The notes beneath the pieces were generated by a model. The model saw only the letters and a program-made list of their open reading frames with translations, did not search any database and was not told the origin of the DNA. A DNA stretch of 64,000 nt from GCA-2711565 sp963664245 (GTDB lineage Bacteria > Bacteroidota > Bacteroidia > Bacteroidales > GCA-2711565): assembly GCA_963664245.1 (NCBI GenBank), contig OY760934.1, positions 62,001 to 126,000 of the forward strand, read 5' to 3'. The translations under genes were made by a program, and so were the position numbers. Shown piece after piece: positions 16,797-24,802 of this stretch (the stretch's first letter is position 1; every line of letters starts with the position of its first letter).

Positions 16797-18998
16797 ATGG
16801 AAGCACAAAAACCTCAACCTGAAAAGGACCAAAACAAAGACGAAAAATTAGCTGTTGCAGAAAATAAAGAAAACGAAGCAGCAGAAGTAGAACAACCCAC
16901 CCAGGCACCGGAAACAAATCCTGTAGAAAGTAATGAAGCAATAACAGAGACAGATGAAAAAGAAACTGTTGAAGAAATTGTTGTTTCGGAAGAAGCGGAT
17001 GATGTTGTGGAAGCTGAGTCCGAAGATGATTTTGTAGAAGAAGAATCAAAAACAGATTCGGAAGAACCGGAAGATACTGTGGCTGAAGATTCGGAAGAAT
17101 CGAAAGAAATTGCAGATGAAGTTTCAGACGAAGCTGAAGAAACCACGGACGTAGATTCGGAAGAATCTGTTGACGAAGGATCAGAAGAATCAGAGGAAGC
17201 CTCCGATGAAGAATCGGAAGAAGATGAAAAATCTTTGGGTGAAAATTCGGAAGAAACAGAAGAGTCCGAAGAAGTTATTAATTATGAAGAACTGGATCGG
17301 GAACATCTTGTTGCTCTTTTGGAAAAGGCTGTTCAGATAGAAGATGTAAATGTGATCAAACAAAAAGTTGCTTTATTGAAAGTGAATTTTCTGCGTTTGG
17401 GAAAAGCTTTGAAAGAAGAACGTTTGAAAGCATTTATTGATGAGGGAGGAGCTGAAGAAGATTTTGAAGATAAAGCGGACGAATTAGAAGAAAAATTTAA
17501 CCTTTTGTTTGATATTTACAAACAAAATAAGGCAAAATATAATGCGCAGTTAGAGGAGCTGAAAACTAAAAATCTGGAATTGAAAAAGCAGGTTTTGGAA
17601 GATTTGAAAGAACTCATTAATTCGGAAGAAACACTTAAAAGAACGTACGATGAGTTTAATGTGCTCCAGGATCGTTGGAAAGAAATTGGAGTGGTTCCTC
17701 AAACAGAAATCAATAATTTATGGCAGAACTACCACTTTTTGGTAGAAATGTTTTTTGATAAAGTAAAGATCAATAAAGAACTCCGTGATCTTGACCTGAA
17801 GAAAAACCTGGAGCAAAAAATTGAACTCTGCGAAAAAGCTGAAGAGCTATTGCTTGAAACATCTATCATTAAATCATTCAAAGAACTTCAAAAATATCAC
17901 GATCAGTGGAAAGAAATTGGACCTGTACCGCGTGATCAGAAAGATGAAATTTGGGATCGTTTTAAAGCCGCTACCGATAAAATAAACGAGCGAAGAAAAG
18001 ACTATTACAACAATATTCACGAAACCCAAAAGCAAAACCTGGAGCAAAAAACGGCTCTTTGTGAAAAAGCTGACGAACTTGCTGCTGTTGAGCTTAAAAC
18101 GGTGAAAGACTGGCAGGCTCAAACCGATAAAATAAACGAGTTGATGGAGATTTGGCGTGGAATAGGCCCGGCTCCTAAAAAGCATAACGATGAAATTTGG
18201 GATCGTTTTAAAGGAAGTCTGAATGGATTCTTTGACAATAAAAAAGAATTTTTTAATGCATTAAAACAGCAGCAACTAGAAAATTATAACAAGAAGATTG
18301 AATTGTGTGTTAAAGCCGAAGCTATCAAAGATAGTGACGACTGGCAAAAAACCACCAATGATTTAATTAGTCTTCAGAAAGAGTGGAAAACCATTGGTCC
18401 TGTTCCTAAAAAATATTCTGATAAAGTTTGGAAACGTTTCAGGGCAGCTTGCGATGAGTTTTTTAATCGTAAATCTGAATTCTATTCTCATGCTCACGAA
18501 CGCGAAGCAGATAACCTGGAAGCTAAAAAAGAACTGATTGAGAAAATCAGGAATTTTGATTTTGGGGATGATAAAAATGAGAATCTAAAATATTTTAAAG
18601 ATTTTCAACGCGAATGGATGGACATTGGCCATGTGCCAATCAAAGAAAAAGATAAAATCCAGAAAGAATTCCGAAAAGTGTTGGATGATAAAATGAATAA
18701 GCTCAAAATTGAAGTGGCCGAAGTAGATGCCGTTAAATTTAAAGCGAAATTTGAAAATTTGAAAGATACCCGGGAGTCACGGAATATGCTTTATCGTGAA
18801 CGTAACTTCTTGGTGAATAAAATCAATAAAATTAAAGATGATATTATTCTTTGGGAAAACAACATGGGTTTCTTTGCTCAGTCGAAAAATGCTGATTTGT
18901 TAAAAGAAGAATTTGAGAAGAAAATCAAAAAAGCCAAGAATGAAGTCAAGATTCTTGAAGCTAAAGTCAAGGTTTTAAATAATACTGAACTAGAATAA
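16797..18998 (+). CDS. DUF349 repeat protein with acidic N-terminal domain
   Basis: 733 residues. About 1-165 is a low-complexity Glu/Ser/Asp stretch, with repeated SEE/ESEE units at both DNA and protein level. The rest is helical with five DUF349 units, each centred on a W-x-x-IG-x-VP motif and a following W-x-x-F: WKEIGVVP, WKEIGPVP, WRGIGPAP, WKTIGPVP and WMDIGHVP, linked by coiled-coil segments. No signal peptide or TM, so cytoplasmic. DUF349 proteins are widespread in Bacteroidota without an established function. The acidic tail could act as a nucleic-acid mimic or a protein-interaction arm (inference). It has its own promoter, a long leader and a strong terminator. Confidence 0.9.
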   Translation: MEAQKPQPEKDQNKDEKLAVAENKENEAAEVEQPTQAPETNPVESNEAITETDEKETVEEIVVSEEADDVVEAESEDDFVEEESKTDSEEPEDTVAEDSEESKEIADEVSDEAEETTDVDSEESVDEGSEESEEASDEESEEDEKSLGENSEETEESEEVINYEELDREHLVALLEKAVQIEDVNVIKQKVALLKVNFLRLGKALKEERLKAFIDEGGAEEDFEDKADELEEKFNLLFDIYKQNKAKYNAQLEELKTKNLELKKQVLEDLKELINSEETLKRTYDEFNVLQDRWKEIGVVPQTEINNLWQNYHFLVEMFFDKVKINKELRDLDLKKNLEQKIELCEKAEELLLETSIIKSFKELQKYHDQWKEIGPVPRDQKDEIWDRFKAATDKINERRKDYYNNIHETQKQNLEQKTALCEKADELAAVELKTVKDWQAQTDKINELMEIWRGIGPAPKKHNDEIWDRFKGSLNGFFDNKKEFFNALKQQQLENYNKKIELCVKAEAIKDSDDWQKTTNDLISLQKEWKTIGPVPKKYSDKVWKRFRAACDEFFNRKSEFYSHAHEREADNLEAKKELIEKIRNFDFGDDKNENLKYFKDFQREWMDIGHVPIKEKDKIQKEFRKVLDDKMNKLKIEVAEVDAVKFKAKFENLKDTRESRNMLYRERNFLVNKINKIKDDIILWENNMGFFAQSKNADLLKEEFEKKIKKAKNEVKILEAKVKVLNNTELE

Positions 18999-19000
18999 CA

Positions 19001-19033
19001 AAAAACCCCTTGCCAAAGCAAGGGGCTTTTTTT
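19001..19033 (+). terminator. Terminator of DUF349 gene
   Basis: Stem CCCCTTG/CAAGGGG with a 6-nt loop and T-run; an A-run on the 5' side could also serve convergent transcription from the arsenic operon. Confidence 0.9.
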
Positions 19034-19078
19034 ATGTTTTAGAAAATATGATAAAACCGTTTTTGAATTTACGGGGTT

Positions 19079-20116
19079 TTAATGCGTCATTAAATTTTCT
19101 ATTGAAATCAGATTAAACAGAAAGCCCACAATTAAAATCCCGGAGGCTACAATTGCGACGAATATAACCAGCATCCGAACTTTTAAAACTTTCTTTAGAA
19201 TAATTACTTCTGGTAAAGAAAGCCCGATAACCGACATCATAAACGCCAGAGCCGTTCCTAAAATGGCTCCTTTCTCAATCAAAACACTAACCAGTGGGAT
19301 GATGCCTGCTGCATTTGAATAAAGTGGTATCCCGATTAGTATAGATAAAGGCACCGAATACCAAGTGTTTTTGCCCATTAATGAAACCATGTAATCTTCG
19401 GGAATGTAACCATGGGCTCCTGCACCAACAGCTACCCCCAGTACAATGTATATCCAAATTTTTCCAACAATATCTTTAACGGTTGAGAGTCCGTAGTTGA
19501 TTCGTCCATTCCAGGTGATTTTTTCTTCTTGAAGCCCGTTTTGATTGCTTTTGACTTGGTACACCCAATCCTGAACGTATTTTTCTAGCTTTAATTTTCC
19601 GATGATCCAGCCTGAAAAAATGGCAATAGTTAAGCCTGTTAAAATGTAAATAAGGGCAACTTTCCAGCCAACAAAATCAACCAGCATGCCAACGGCAATT
19701 TCATTTACAAGCGGAGCCGCAATAAGAAATGAAAACGTAACGCCAAGTGGGATTCCAGCTTCTACAAATCCCAGAAACAAAGGAATTGCCGAACAGGAAC
19801 AAAAAGGTGTAACGATTCCTAATAAAGCGGCTAAAACATTTCCGGTAAATAAAGATTTTCCTTCCAATACTTTTTTTGTTTTTTCCGGACTGAAAAAGCT
19901 GCGGATAATCCCTACAAAAAATATAATGAGGGTGAGGAGCAAAAATACTTTTGGGGTCTCAAAAACAAAGAAATTTAACGATTTTGCAAAATGTGAATTT
20001 CTGTCCAGCATAAGCAAATCAAATGTCAGGAAATCTGCGATGTGTTGCAGGTTTGTATATAATAAGTACCATGCTGCAATCAGTATCAGCATGATTAGTA
20101 TTTTCTTCTTAAGCAT
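19079..20116 (-). CDS. ArsP-like permease (DUF318 family)
   Basis: 345 residues with about eight to ten TM segments and the family's cysteine-containing motif PFCSCSAIP (C106, C108), followed by GIPLGVTFSFLIAAPLVNE. The family includes ArsP, an exporter of trivalent methyl and aromatic arsenicals, and permeases for other metals. Its position as the last gene of the arsenic operon, 10 nt after acr3, supports organoarsenical export. The substrate is not proven by the sequence. The ATG at 20116 gives an N-terminus with the first TM at residues 6-22. Confidence 0.85.
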   Translation of the reverse strand: MLKKKILIMLILIAAWYLLYTNLQHIADFLTFDLLMLDRNSHFAKSLNFFVFETPKVFLLLTLIIFFVGIIRSFFSPEKTKKVLEGKSLFTGNVLAALLGIVTPFCSCSAIPLFLGFVEAGIPLGVTFSFLIAAPLVNEIAVGMLVDFVGWKVALIYILTGLTIAIFSGWIIGKLKLEKYVQDWVYQVKSNQNGLQEEKITWNGRINYGLSTVKDIVGKIWIYIVLGVAVGAGAHGYIPEDYMVSLMGKNTWYSVPLSILIGIPLYSNAAGIIPLVSVLIEKGAILGTALAFMMSVIGLSLPEVIILKKVLKVRMLVIFVAIVASGILIVGFLFNLISIENLMTH

Positions 20117-20126
20117 TTTAGTTTAT

Positions 20127-21173
20127 CTATTTTTTGATGAAATACTTTTGCTGTAGTCTTAAGGCTACGTTAACTAATGATATAAGAACCGGAACTTCTA
20201 CCAGTGGTCCGATAACCGCCGCAAAGGCTTCTCCTGAGTTGATCCCGAATACCGCTACTGCCACTGCAATGGCTAATTCAAAATTATTACTGGCTGCAGT
20301 AAAGGCAATGGTTGTTGTTTTGGGATAATCAGCACCCGCTTTTTTTCCCATGAAAAAAGAGGTAAAAAACATGATGATGAAATAAATAACCAAGGGAATG
20401 GCAATACGAACAACGTCGAAAGGGATCTTAATGATATATTCTCCTTTCAAAGAAAACATAACAAAAATAGTAAACAGTAAAGCAACCAAGGTCAGCGGAC
20501 TAATTTTGGGGATAAATTTGTTTTGGTACCATTCTTTTGATTTTACCCGGATTAAAATGAAACGGGTTAAAAATCCAGCAATGAAAGGTATGCCCAGGTA
20601 AATAAAAACACTTTCTGCAATTTGCCTTATGGTGATGTTTACAGTAAACGTTTGAATGCCGAACCACGCAGGTAAAAGTGTCAGGAAAATGTAGGCGTAA
20701 AACGAAAAGAACAGGATTTGGAAAATAGAGTTAAAAGCAACCAGTCCTGCTGCATATTCGGTATCTCCTTTCGCCAAATCGTTCCAAACAATAACCATGG
20801 CAATGCACCTGGCTAATCCGATTAAAATTAAACCGGCCATGTAATGTGGGTAATCTTGTAAAAAAAGAATAGCAAGTGCAAACATTAATATCGGTCCGAT
20901 CAACCAGTTTTGAACCAGGGATAGCCCAAGTATTTTAAAATTTTTAAATACGCTGCTCAGTGTTTCGTATTTAACTTTTGCTAAAGGAGGGTACATCATA
21001 ATAATTAATCCAATAGCGATCGGGATATTTGTTGTGCCGGATTGAAATTGATCCCAGAAACCTGCTATATCAGGAAATAAATAGCCCGAAAGAACTCCAA
21101 TCAGCATGGCTGTAAAAATCCAGACGGTTAAATAGCGATCCAAAAAAGATAATTTCTTTGTTAGTGATCTCAT
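20127..21173 (-). CDS. acr3: ACR3-type arsenite efflux transporter
   Basis: 348 residues and ten TM segments, the standard ACR3 size. The cysteine essential for As(III) transport is present as C123 in LARCIAMVIVWNDLAKGD, a highly conserved stretch, and a second family motif lies at TAASNNFELAIAVAVAVFG. It expels arsenite across the inner membrane using the proton motive force. Its start is one base after the stop of the arsG-like gene, so it is in the same transcript. Regulation is expected through ArsR and the operator at 22561-22578. Confidence 0.96.
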   Translation of the reverse strand: MRSLTKKLSFLDRYLTVWIFTAMLIGVLSGYLFPDIAGFWDQFQSGTTNIPIAIGLIIMMYPPLAKVKYETLSSVFKNFKILGLSLVQNWLIGPILMFALAILFLQDYPHYMAGLILIGLARCIAMVIVWNDLAKGDTEYAAGLVAFNSIFQILFFSFYAYIFLTLLPAWFGIQTFTVNITIRQIAESVFIYLGIPFIAGFLTRFILIRVKSKEWYQNKFIPKISPLTLVALLFTIFVMFSLKGEYIIKIPFDVVRIAIPLVIYFIIMFFTSFFMGKKAGADYPKTTTIAFTAASNNFELAIAVAVAVFGINSGEAFAAVIGPLVEVPVLISLVNVALRLQQKYFIKK

Positions 21174-21174
21174 C

Positions 21175-21879
21175 TTAATTAATGATATAGAAAATTATTG
21201 TAAAATAAATTCCAACAACTGCAAAAATCAAAGCTACAATTCTGCGGAACCAAAATTCAAATTGTTTGATTTTATTATACGTGCGTCCTATTCCTGAAAC
21301 AGTAAAAGCTAATAAATAGGCAATGAGAATAACAGGCAGAGCCGTAGCAATTGCAAATAAAACCGGGAGGTATAAGCCGCCGGTGGTTGATAGCGTCATC
21401 GGGATCAGCATGCCAAAATAAAAAACGCCTGATAAGGGGCAAAACGCAAGTGCAAAAATAATTCCCAACAATAAAGTGTTTAAGTAGGTAAAGTGTTTTT
21501 TACCCTCGAATTTCTTTTGCAGCTTACCAAGAAAACCTGCTTTTGCAGGGATTATGTTTAGCATAAAAATGCTGAATATAATCAGCAATGGTCCCAATAA
21601 CTTTTCTCCATAGGTTTGAAAAAAACTGGAGATGTTAAAAGTGCTGGCTCCAAAGTAAATAACTATTCCTAAAGAGGTATAACTTATAACCCGTCCGGCA
21701 GTGTAAATTAGTCCTTGGTAAAACACCCTGTATTTGTTGCTGATATCCTTGCTAATATAGGCTGTTGCCGTAATATTTGTAGCCAAAGGGCAAGGGCTGA
21801 TAGCTGTAATCAGCCCGAGCAAAAATGCCGTTACAAAAGGAATGTTTGAATTTTGGATTAATTCCGTCAGGGCTTCCAT
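21175..21879 (-). CDS. ArsG-like CcdA-fold membrane protein
   Basis: 234 residues with six or seven TM segments. It resembles CcdA/DsbD-type thiol transporters: a cysteine in TM1 (C30, ISPCPLATN) and another in a later TM (C147, ALAFCPLSG) are placed as the redox pair of that fold. The ArsG family, known from the arsEFG cluster, is annotated as an aromatic aminoarsenical efflux permease. Here it overlaps the arsF-like gene by one base and precedes acr3. It may export aromatic arsenicals, pass reducing equivalents from the cytoplasmic ArsE-like to the periplasmic ArsF-like thioredoxin, or both. Confidence 0.8.
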   Translation of the reverse strand: MEALTELIQNSNIPFVTAFLLGLITAISPCPLATNITATAYISKDISNKYRVFYQGLIYTAGRVISYTSLGIVIYFGASTFNISSFFQTYGEKLLGPLLIIFSIFMLNIIPAKAGFLGKLQKKFEGKKHFTYLNTLLLGIIFALAFCPLSGVFYFGMLIPMTLSTTGGLYLPVLFAIATALPVILIAYLLAFTVSGIGRTYNKIKQFEFWFRRIVALIFAVVGIYFTIIFYIIN

Positions 21880-22301
21880 CAGATAATACTTTCCACTTCT
21901 TTTTTAATTGCTTCTTTCAGTTTTTCCGGGCTTTTGAGTGCATTAAGGAACGCAAGGTTTGTTATGTTTTCTATACTAATGTCTGAACCGGATGTTTTCT
22001 TCACAACTAAACTTGAACTTGTGATGTTCATCTGTTTTGCGAGTGCTTTGTTTTCAGCTTCGTCATAATTTATATCATGAAAAGCAACCAATCCGCTTTT
22101 TATTTCTTTGGCATAATTTTCCTCAAGAAAATCTTTTGCAACATTTCCTACGGCTTTACATGTCATACACCGTCTGGTTCCATGGAAATAAAATACTTCC
22201 ACTTTTTTGTCGATTTGAGCTTCTTTCTTTTCTTTACTTTGTTGGGCACTTAGGTTAAATGACAGTACTAGCGCGAATAAAAATAAAGCGAGTTTTTTCA
22301 T
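21879..22301 (-). CDS. ArsF-like periplasmic thioredoxin-fold protein
   Basis: 140 residues with a signal peptide (residues 1-20, ending LSAQ) and a thioredoxin-like domain with the redox motif C45-MT-C48 after VEVFYFHGTRR. It matches the ArsF family, described as a subunit that reduces nitro groups of nitrophenyl arsenicals together with ArsE. Located between the arsE-like gene (5-nt gap) and the arsG-like gene (1-nt overlap). The export signal places it outside the inner membrane, so it must receive electrons across the membrane. The family identity is from recognised motif and context, not a search. Confidence 0.78.
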   Translation of the reverse strand: MKKLALFLFALVLSFNLSAQQSKEKKEAQIDKKVEVFYFHGTRRCMTCKAVGNVAKDFLEENYAKEIKSGLVAFHDINYDEAENKALAKQMNITSSSLVVKKTSGSDISIENITNLAFLNALKSPEKLKEAIKKEVESII

Positions 22302-22306
22302 TTTTT

Positions 22307-22537
22307 CTATTTTAAAAGGTTAATAATTTCATCAACTGAAAGAATTTTCCCGCTTGATATTACTTTCTCGTCAACAACGAGTGCAGGTGTGAGCATTACA
22401 TTGTATTTCATAATTTCAACAATGTCTTCAACTTTCTCTATTTCAGCTTCAATTCCGGCTTTTTCAACGGCTTTCCGGGTTTGTTTTTCAAGGGATTTGC
22501 ATTTTGCACATCCGGCTCCCAATACTTTTATTTTCAT
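22307..22537 (-). CDS. ArsE-like small thioredoxin
   Basis: A 76-residue minimal thioredoxin fold with the active site GAGCAKCKSLE (C10, C13) and the cis-proline region LTPALVVDEK. It lacks a signal peptide and is therefore cytoplasmic. Proteins of this type are found in arsenic operons as ArsE. It is the first gene after the operator/promoter at 22561-22586 and starts the arsE-F-G-acr3-permease transcript. Role inferred: redox partner for the ArsF/ArsG-like proteins, or an As(III) carrier to an efflux pump. Confidence 0.8.
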   Translation of the reverse strand: MKIKVLGAGCAKCKSLEKQTRKAVEKAGIEAEIEKVEDIVEIMKYNVMLTPALVVDEKVISSGKILSVDEIINLLK

Positions 22538-22560
22538 GACTTATATTATTTTTGTTAGTA

Positions 22561-22586
22561 TTTCGTAAAAATACGAAACAAAGGTA
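22561..22586 (-). promoter_or_regulatory. Internal ars promoter with overlapping operator
   Basis: Read on the minus strand, TACCTTTG (plus 22586-22579) is a perfect -7 element. Immediately downstream, over the expected start site, lies the perfect inverted repeat TTTCGTA-TTTT-TACGAAA (plus 22561-22578). It sits 10 nt after the arsR stop and in front of the arsE-like gene, the position expected for an ArsR repressor site. Confidence 0.7.
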
Positions 22587-22595
22587 GAAATTTTT

Positions 22596-22892
22596 TTATT
22601 TATCTAGGAAATTTATGAATAGTTTTTTTGCTGCTTCCCAGTTTTCTTTGTTGATGCAATACTTGATTTTAGGTGGGTTTATCTCGCCTTGGATCAAGCC
22701 TGATTCTTTGAGTTCTTTTAAATGTTGTGATAAAGTGGAACGGGCAATGGGTAATTCTTCGGCCAAATCACCGCTGTAACAACAAGATTGTTCGGAAAGG
22801 TGTTGCATAATATATATACGAACCGGGTGCGATAAAGCTTTGGCCCAACGGGCTAAACTGGTTTGTTGCGGACTGAAAAAATCACTTGACAT
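22596..22892 (-). CDS. arsR: ArsR-family metalloregulator
   Basis: 98 residues from the ATG at 22892, chosen over an upstream start at 22943 because the -7 element at 22898-22905 lies between the two. Winged helix: LSHPVRIYIMQHL, recognition helix ELPIARSTLSQHLKEL and a wing ending KYCI. Adjacent cysteines C37-C38 in SEQSCCYSGDL (with C79) are the probable As(III)/Sb(III) ligands. It should repress the downstream arsenic genes until arsenite binds. Divergent from the LiaF-like gene and followed by the operator/promoter of the efflux genes. Confidence 0.92.
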   Translation of the reverse strand: MSSDFFSPQQTSLARWAKALSHPVRIYIMQHLSEQSCCYSGDLAEELPIARSTLSQHLKELKESGLIQGEINPPKIKYCINKENWEAAKKLFINFLDK

Positions 22893-22897
22893 GGAAA

Positions 22898-22905
22898 CAA
22901 AAGTA
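22898..22905 (-). promoter_or_regulatory. -7 element giving a leaderless arsR message
   Basis: TACTTTTG on the minus strand is separated from the arsR ATG by only 5 nt. The predicted start of transcription therefore falls on or beside the A of the ATG. Confidence 0.55.
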
Positions 22906-22976
22906 CAAAAAAATGTTTTTACCCCTTTGAAACCTTCATTCACCGATTAACATTTTTTGTAATTTGCATAGCATTA

Positions 22977-22984
22977 TATCTTTG
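22977..22984 (+). promoter_or_regulatory. -7 element of LiaF-like operon
   Basis: TATCTTTG matches TAnnTTTG, 24 nt before the ATG at 23009. A TTG at 22957-22959 lies 17 bp upstream, slightly short of the usual spacing. Confidence 0.55.
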
Positions 22985-23008
22985 TAGTAGAATTTAATTG
23001 GTATAAAA

Positions 23009-23737
23009 ATGGAAGAATTGAACGATTATAGACCCCCTTATGTAAAAAACAGGAGAGCTGTTTTAGGAATAATTGCCGTAGCTTTTGGCTTCTTGTTATT
23101 GGCTTCCAATTTTGGTTATTTGTCGTATAATGTGAGACATGTGCTTCTTTCATGGCCCATGATATTGATTGTTGTTGGTCTGATTCAAATATTGAACCAT
23201 AAAGATAAGCCCGTAGGTTATATTGTATTTGCCATTGGAATGTTGTTTTTAATGAAGCGAACATTTAGTTTGCCATTTGATTTTTGGGATGTTTTTTGGC
23301 CTTCTATATTAATAATTGTAGGAGTTTCACTTATTTTTGTTCATCGCTCAAACAGGTCCCTTTATCATCAGGAAACATCTGGAAATAATGTTGGCCCAGG
23401 CTACTTGGATGAAGTAAATATATTTGGCGGTTCGAAGCGTAAAATTGCGAACCAGGAATTTAGAGGCGGAAAAATCACCAATATTTTTGGCGGGACTGAA
23501 ATTGATTTAACAAAAGCTAACTTGGCGGAAGGAACAAATGTTTTGGAAGTTACCTGTATTTTTGGGGGGATGTCGATGGTAGTGCCCTCCGATTGGAATA
23601 TCCATGCAGATGTTGTTTCTATATTTGGCGAGTTTAAAGATAAAAGGACTGTTATTAAACAAACCGAAGATGCCAAAGGCCAACTGATTATTAAAGGTGT
23701 GGCTATTTTTGGTGGCGGCGATGTTAAAAGTTATTAG
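23009..23737 (+). CDS. LiaF-like membrane protein
   Basis: 242 residues. Four TM segments (about 18-35, 44-62, 67-83, 92-110) form a DUF5668/LiaF-type membrane part, with the repeated pattern of a Trp-Pro before a helix (SWPMILIVVGLI, FWPSILIIVGVS). A soluble beta-rich domain follows, containing the repeated short motif IFGG (five copies: NIFGG, CIFGG, SIFGE and similar), as in the LiaF/YvqF C-terminal domain. In Firmicutes LiaF inhibits an envelope-stress kinase. Here it is 3 nt from a LytS-type kinase gene, so a similar control role is likely. Confidence 0.82.
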   Translation: MEELNDYRPPYVKNRRAVLGIIAVAFGFLLLASNFGYLSYNVRHVLLSWPMILIVVGLIQILNHKDKPVGYIVFAIGMLFLMKRTFSLPFDFWDVFWPSILIIVGVSLIFVHRSNRSLYHQETSGNNVGPGYLDEVNIFGGSKRKIANQEFRGGKITNIFGGTEIDLTKANLAEGTNVLEVTCIFGGMSMVVPSDWNIHADVVSIFGEFKDKRTVIKQTEDAKGQLIIKGVAIFGGGDVKSY

Positions 23738-23740
23738 GAG

Positions 23741-24802
23741 ATGGTTCATCCGATAGCGGAAAATAAAAAACTGATTTTGCTGTATGTCATCATTTGGATG
23801 CTTTTAATGGGCATGCATTTTATGACTCTTTATTGGTTTTATGATGTAGCACCGCTTCATGCCTGGGTTGATTCGATTGTGTTTAATGTTTTGTTCGGCG
23901 TTTTTAGCCTGGCATTATTTTACGTAGCCCGTTACAATAGTCCTTCGCAAACTTCAATCGCTTCATTATTGGTTAATCATTTGGCCAGCATGATTTTAAT
24001 AACGGTTATCTGGATTGCCCTGGGAACATTTTTGGTGAACAGGATTCTTAATGATATGGACTATGCGACCTTCTTAGAAACAAGTATTCCCTGGCGTATT
24101 ATTAGTGCCGTTTTCCTGTATTCGATTATTTCGCTGATTTATTACCTTATTATTTATTATAACGATTTAAAGGAAAAGAAAACCAAAGAATTAAAATTGA
24201 TTGACATGGTGAACGAGAGCGAGCTGAACCTGCTCAAGTCGCAAATCAACCCGCATTTTTTGTTTAACAGCCTCAACAGCATTAGCTCCTTAACCATTTC
24301 CAATGCCCCAAAAGCACAGGAAATGATTATAAAATTATCCGATTTTTTACGGTACACGGTTTCTAAAAACGACAGCCGTTTTACTAAACTGGAACAGGAA
24401 TTAGAAAATATTTTACGATATTTAGATATTGAAAAAATTCGTTTTGGCGATCGACTGCAATTTGAATTTGATGTGGACGAGGTTTGCAAAGAAACAGCCA
24501 TACCGATTATGATTTTGCAGCCTTTGTACGAAAATGCGTTAAAACACGGTGTTTATGAAAGCACCGAGCCAATTGTAATCCGCACCGAATGTAAGATGCA
24601 GCCCGATCATGTTTTTATTCGCATTGTAAACAATTATGAGAGTACTACAAGCGTTAAAAAAGGAGCCGGAATTGGATTGAAAAATATTCGCAACCGTTTG
24701 CGATTAATTTATAAACACAGTGATTTATTAAAAATAAATAAAACCGAAAACGAATTCGAAGTACAATTATATATACCCAAAGTTTATCAAACCGATGAGT
24801 AA
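23741..24802 (+). CDS. LytS/YpdA-type sensor histidine kinase
   Basis: 353 residues: four TM segments (about 10-32, 44-62, 76-98, 118-140), then a His_kinase domain with H172 in SQINPHFLFNSLN and an ATPase domain with YENALKHG and KGAGIGLKNIRNRL. No extracytoplasmic sensor domain is evident, so sensing is by the membrane segments or via the LiaF-like partner. It overlaps the regulator gene by 8 nt and should phosphorylate it. Confidence 0.93.
   Translation: MVHPIAENKKLILLYVIIWMLLMGMHFMTLYWFYDVAPLHAWVDSIVFNVLFGVFSLALFYVARYNSPSQTSIASLLVNHLASMILITVIWIALGTFLVNRILNDMDYATFLETSIPWRIISAVFLYSIISLIYYLIIYYNDLKEKKTKELKLIDMVNESELNLLKSQINPHFLFNSLNSISSLTISNAPKAQEMIIKLSDFLRYTVSKNDSRFTKLEQELENILRYLDIEKIRFGDRLQFEFDVDEVCKETAIPIMILQPLYENALKHGVYESTEPIVIRTECKMQPDHVFIRIVNNYESTTSVKKGAGIGLKNIRNRLRLIYKHSDLLKINKTENEFEVQLYIPKVYQTDE

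Noticed and set aside
16814..17146. 110-residue Ser-rich minus-strand frame
   Set aside because: It is the complement of the repetitive GAA/TCG acidic coding region of the DUF349 gene; the repeat composition keeps the frame open by chance.
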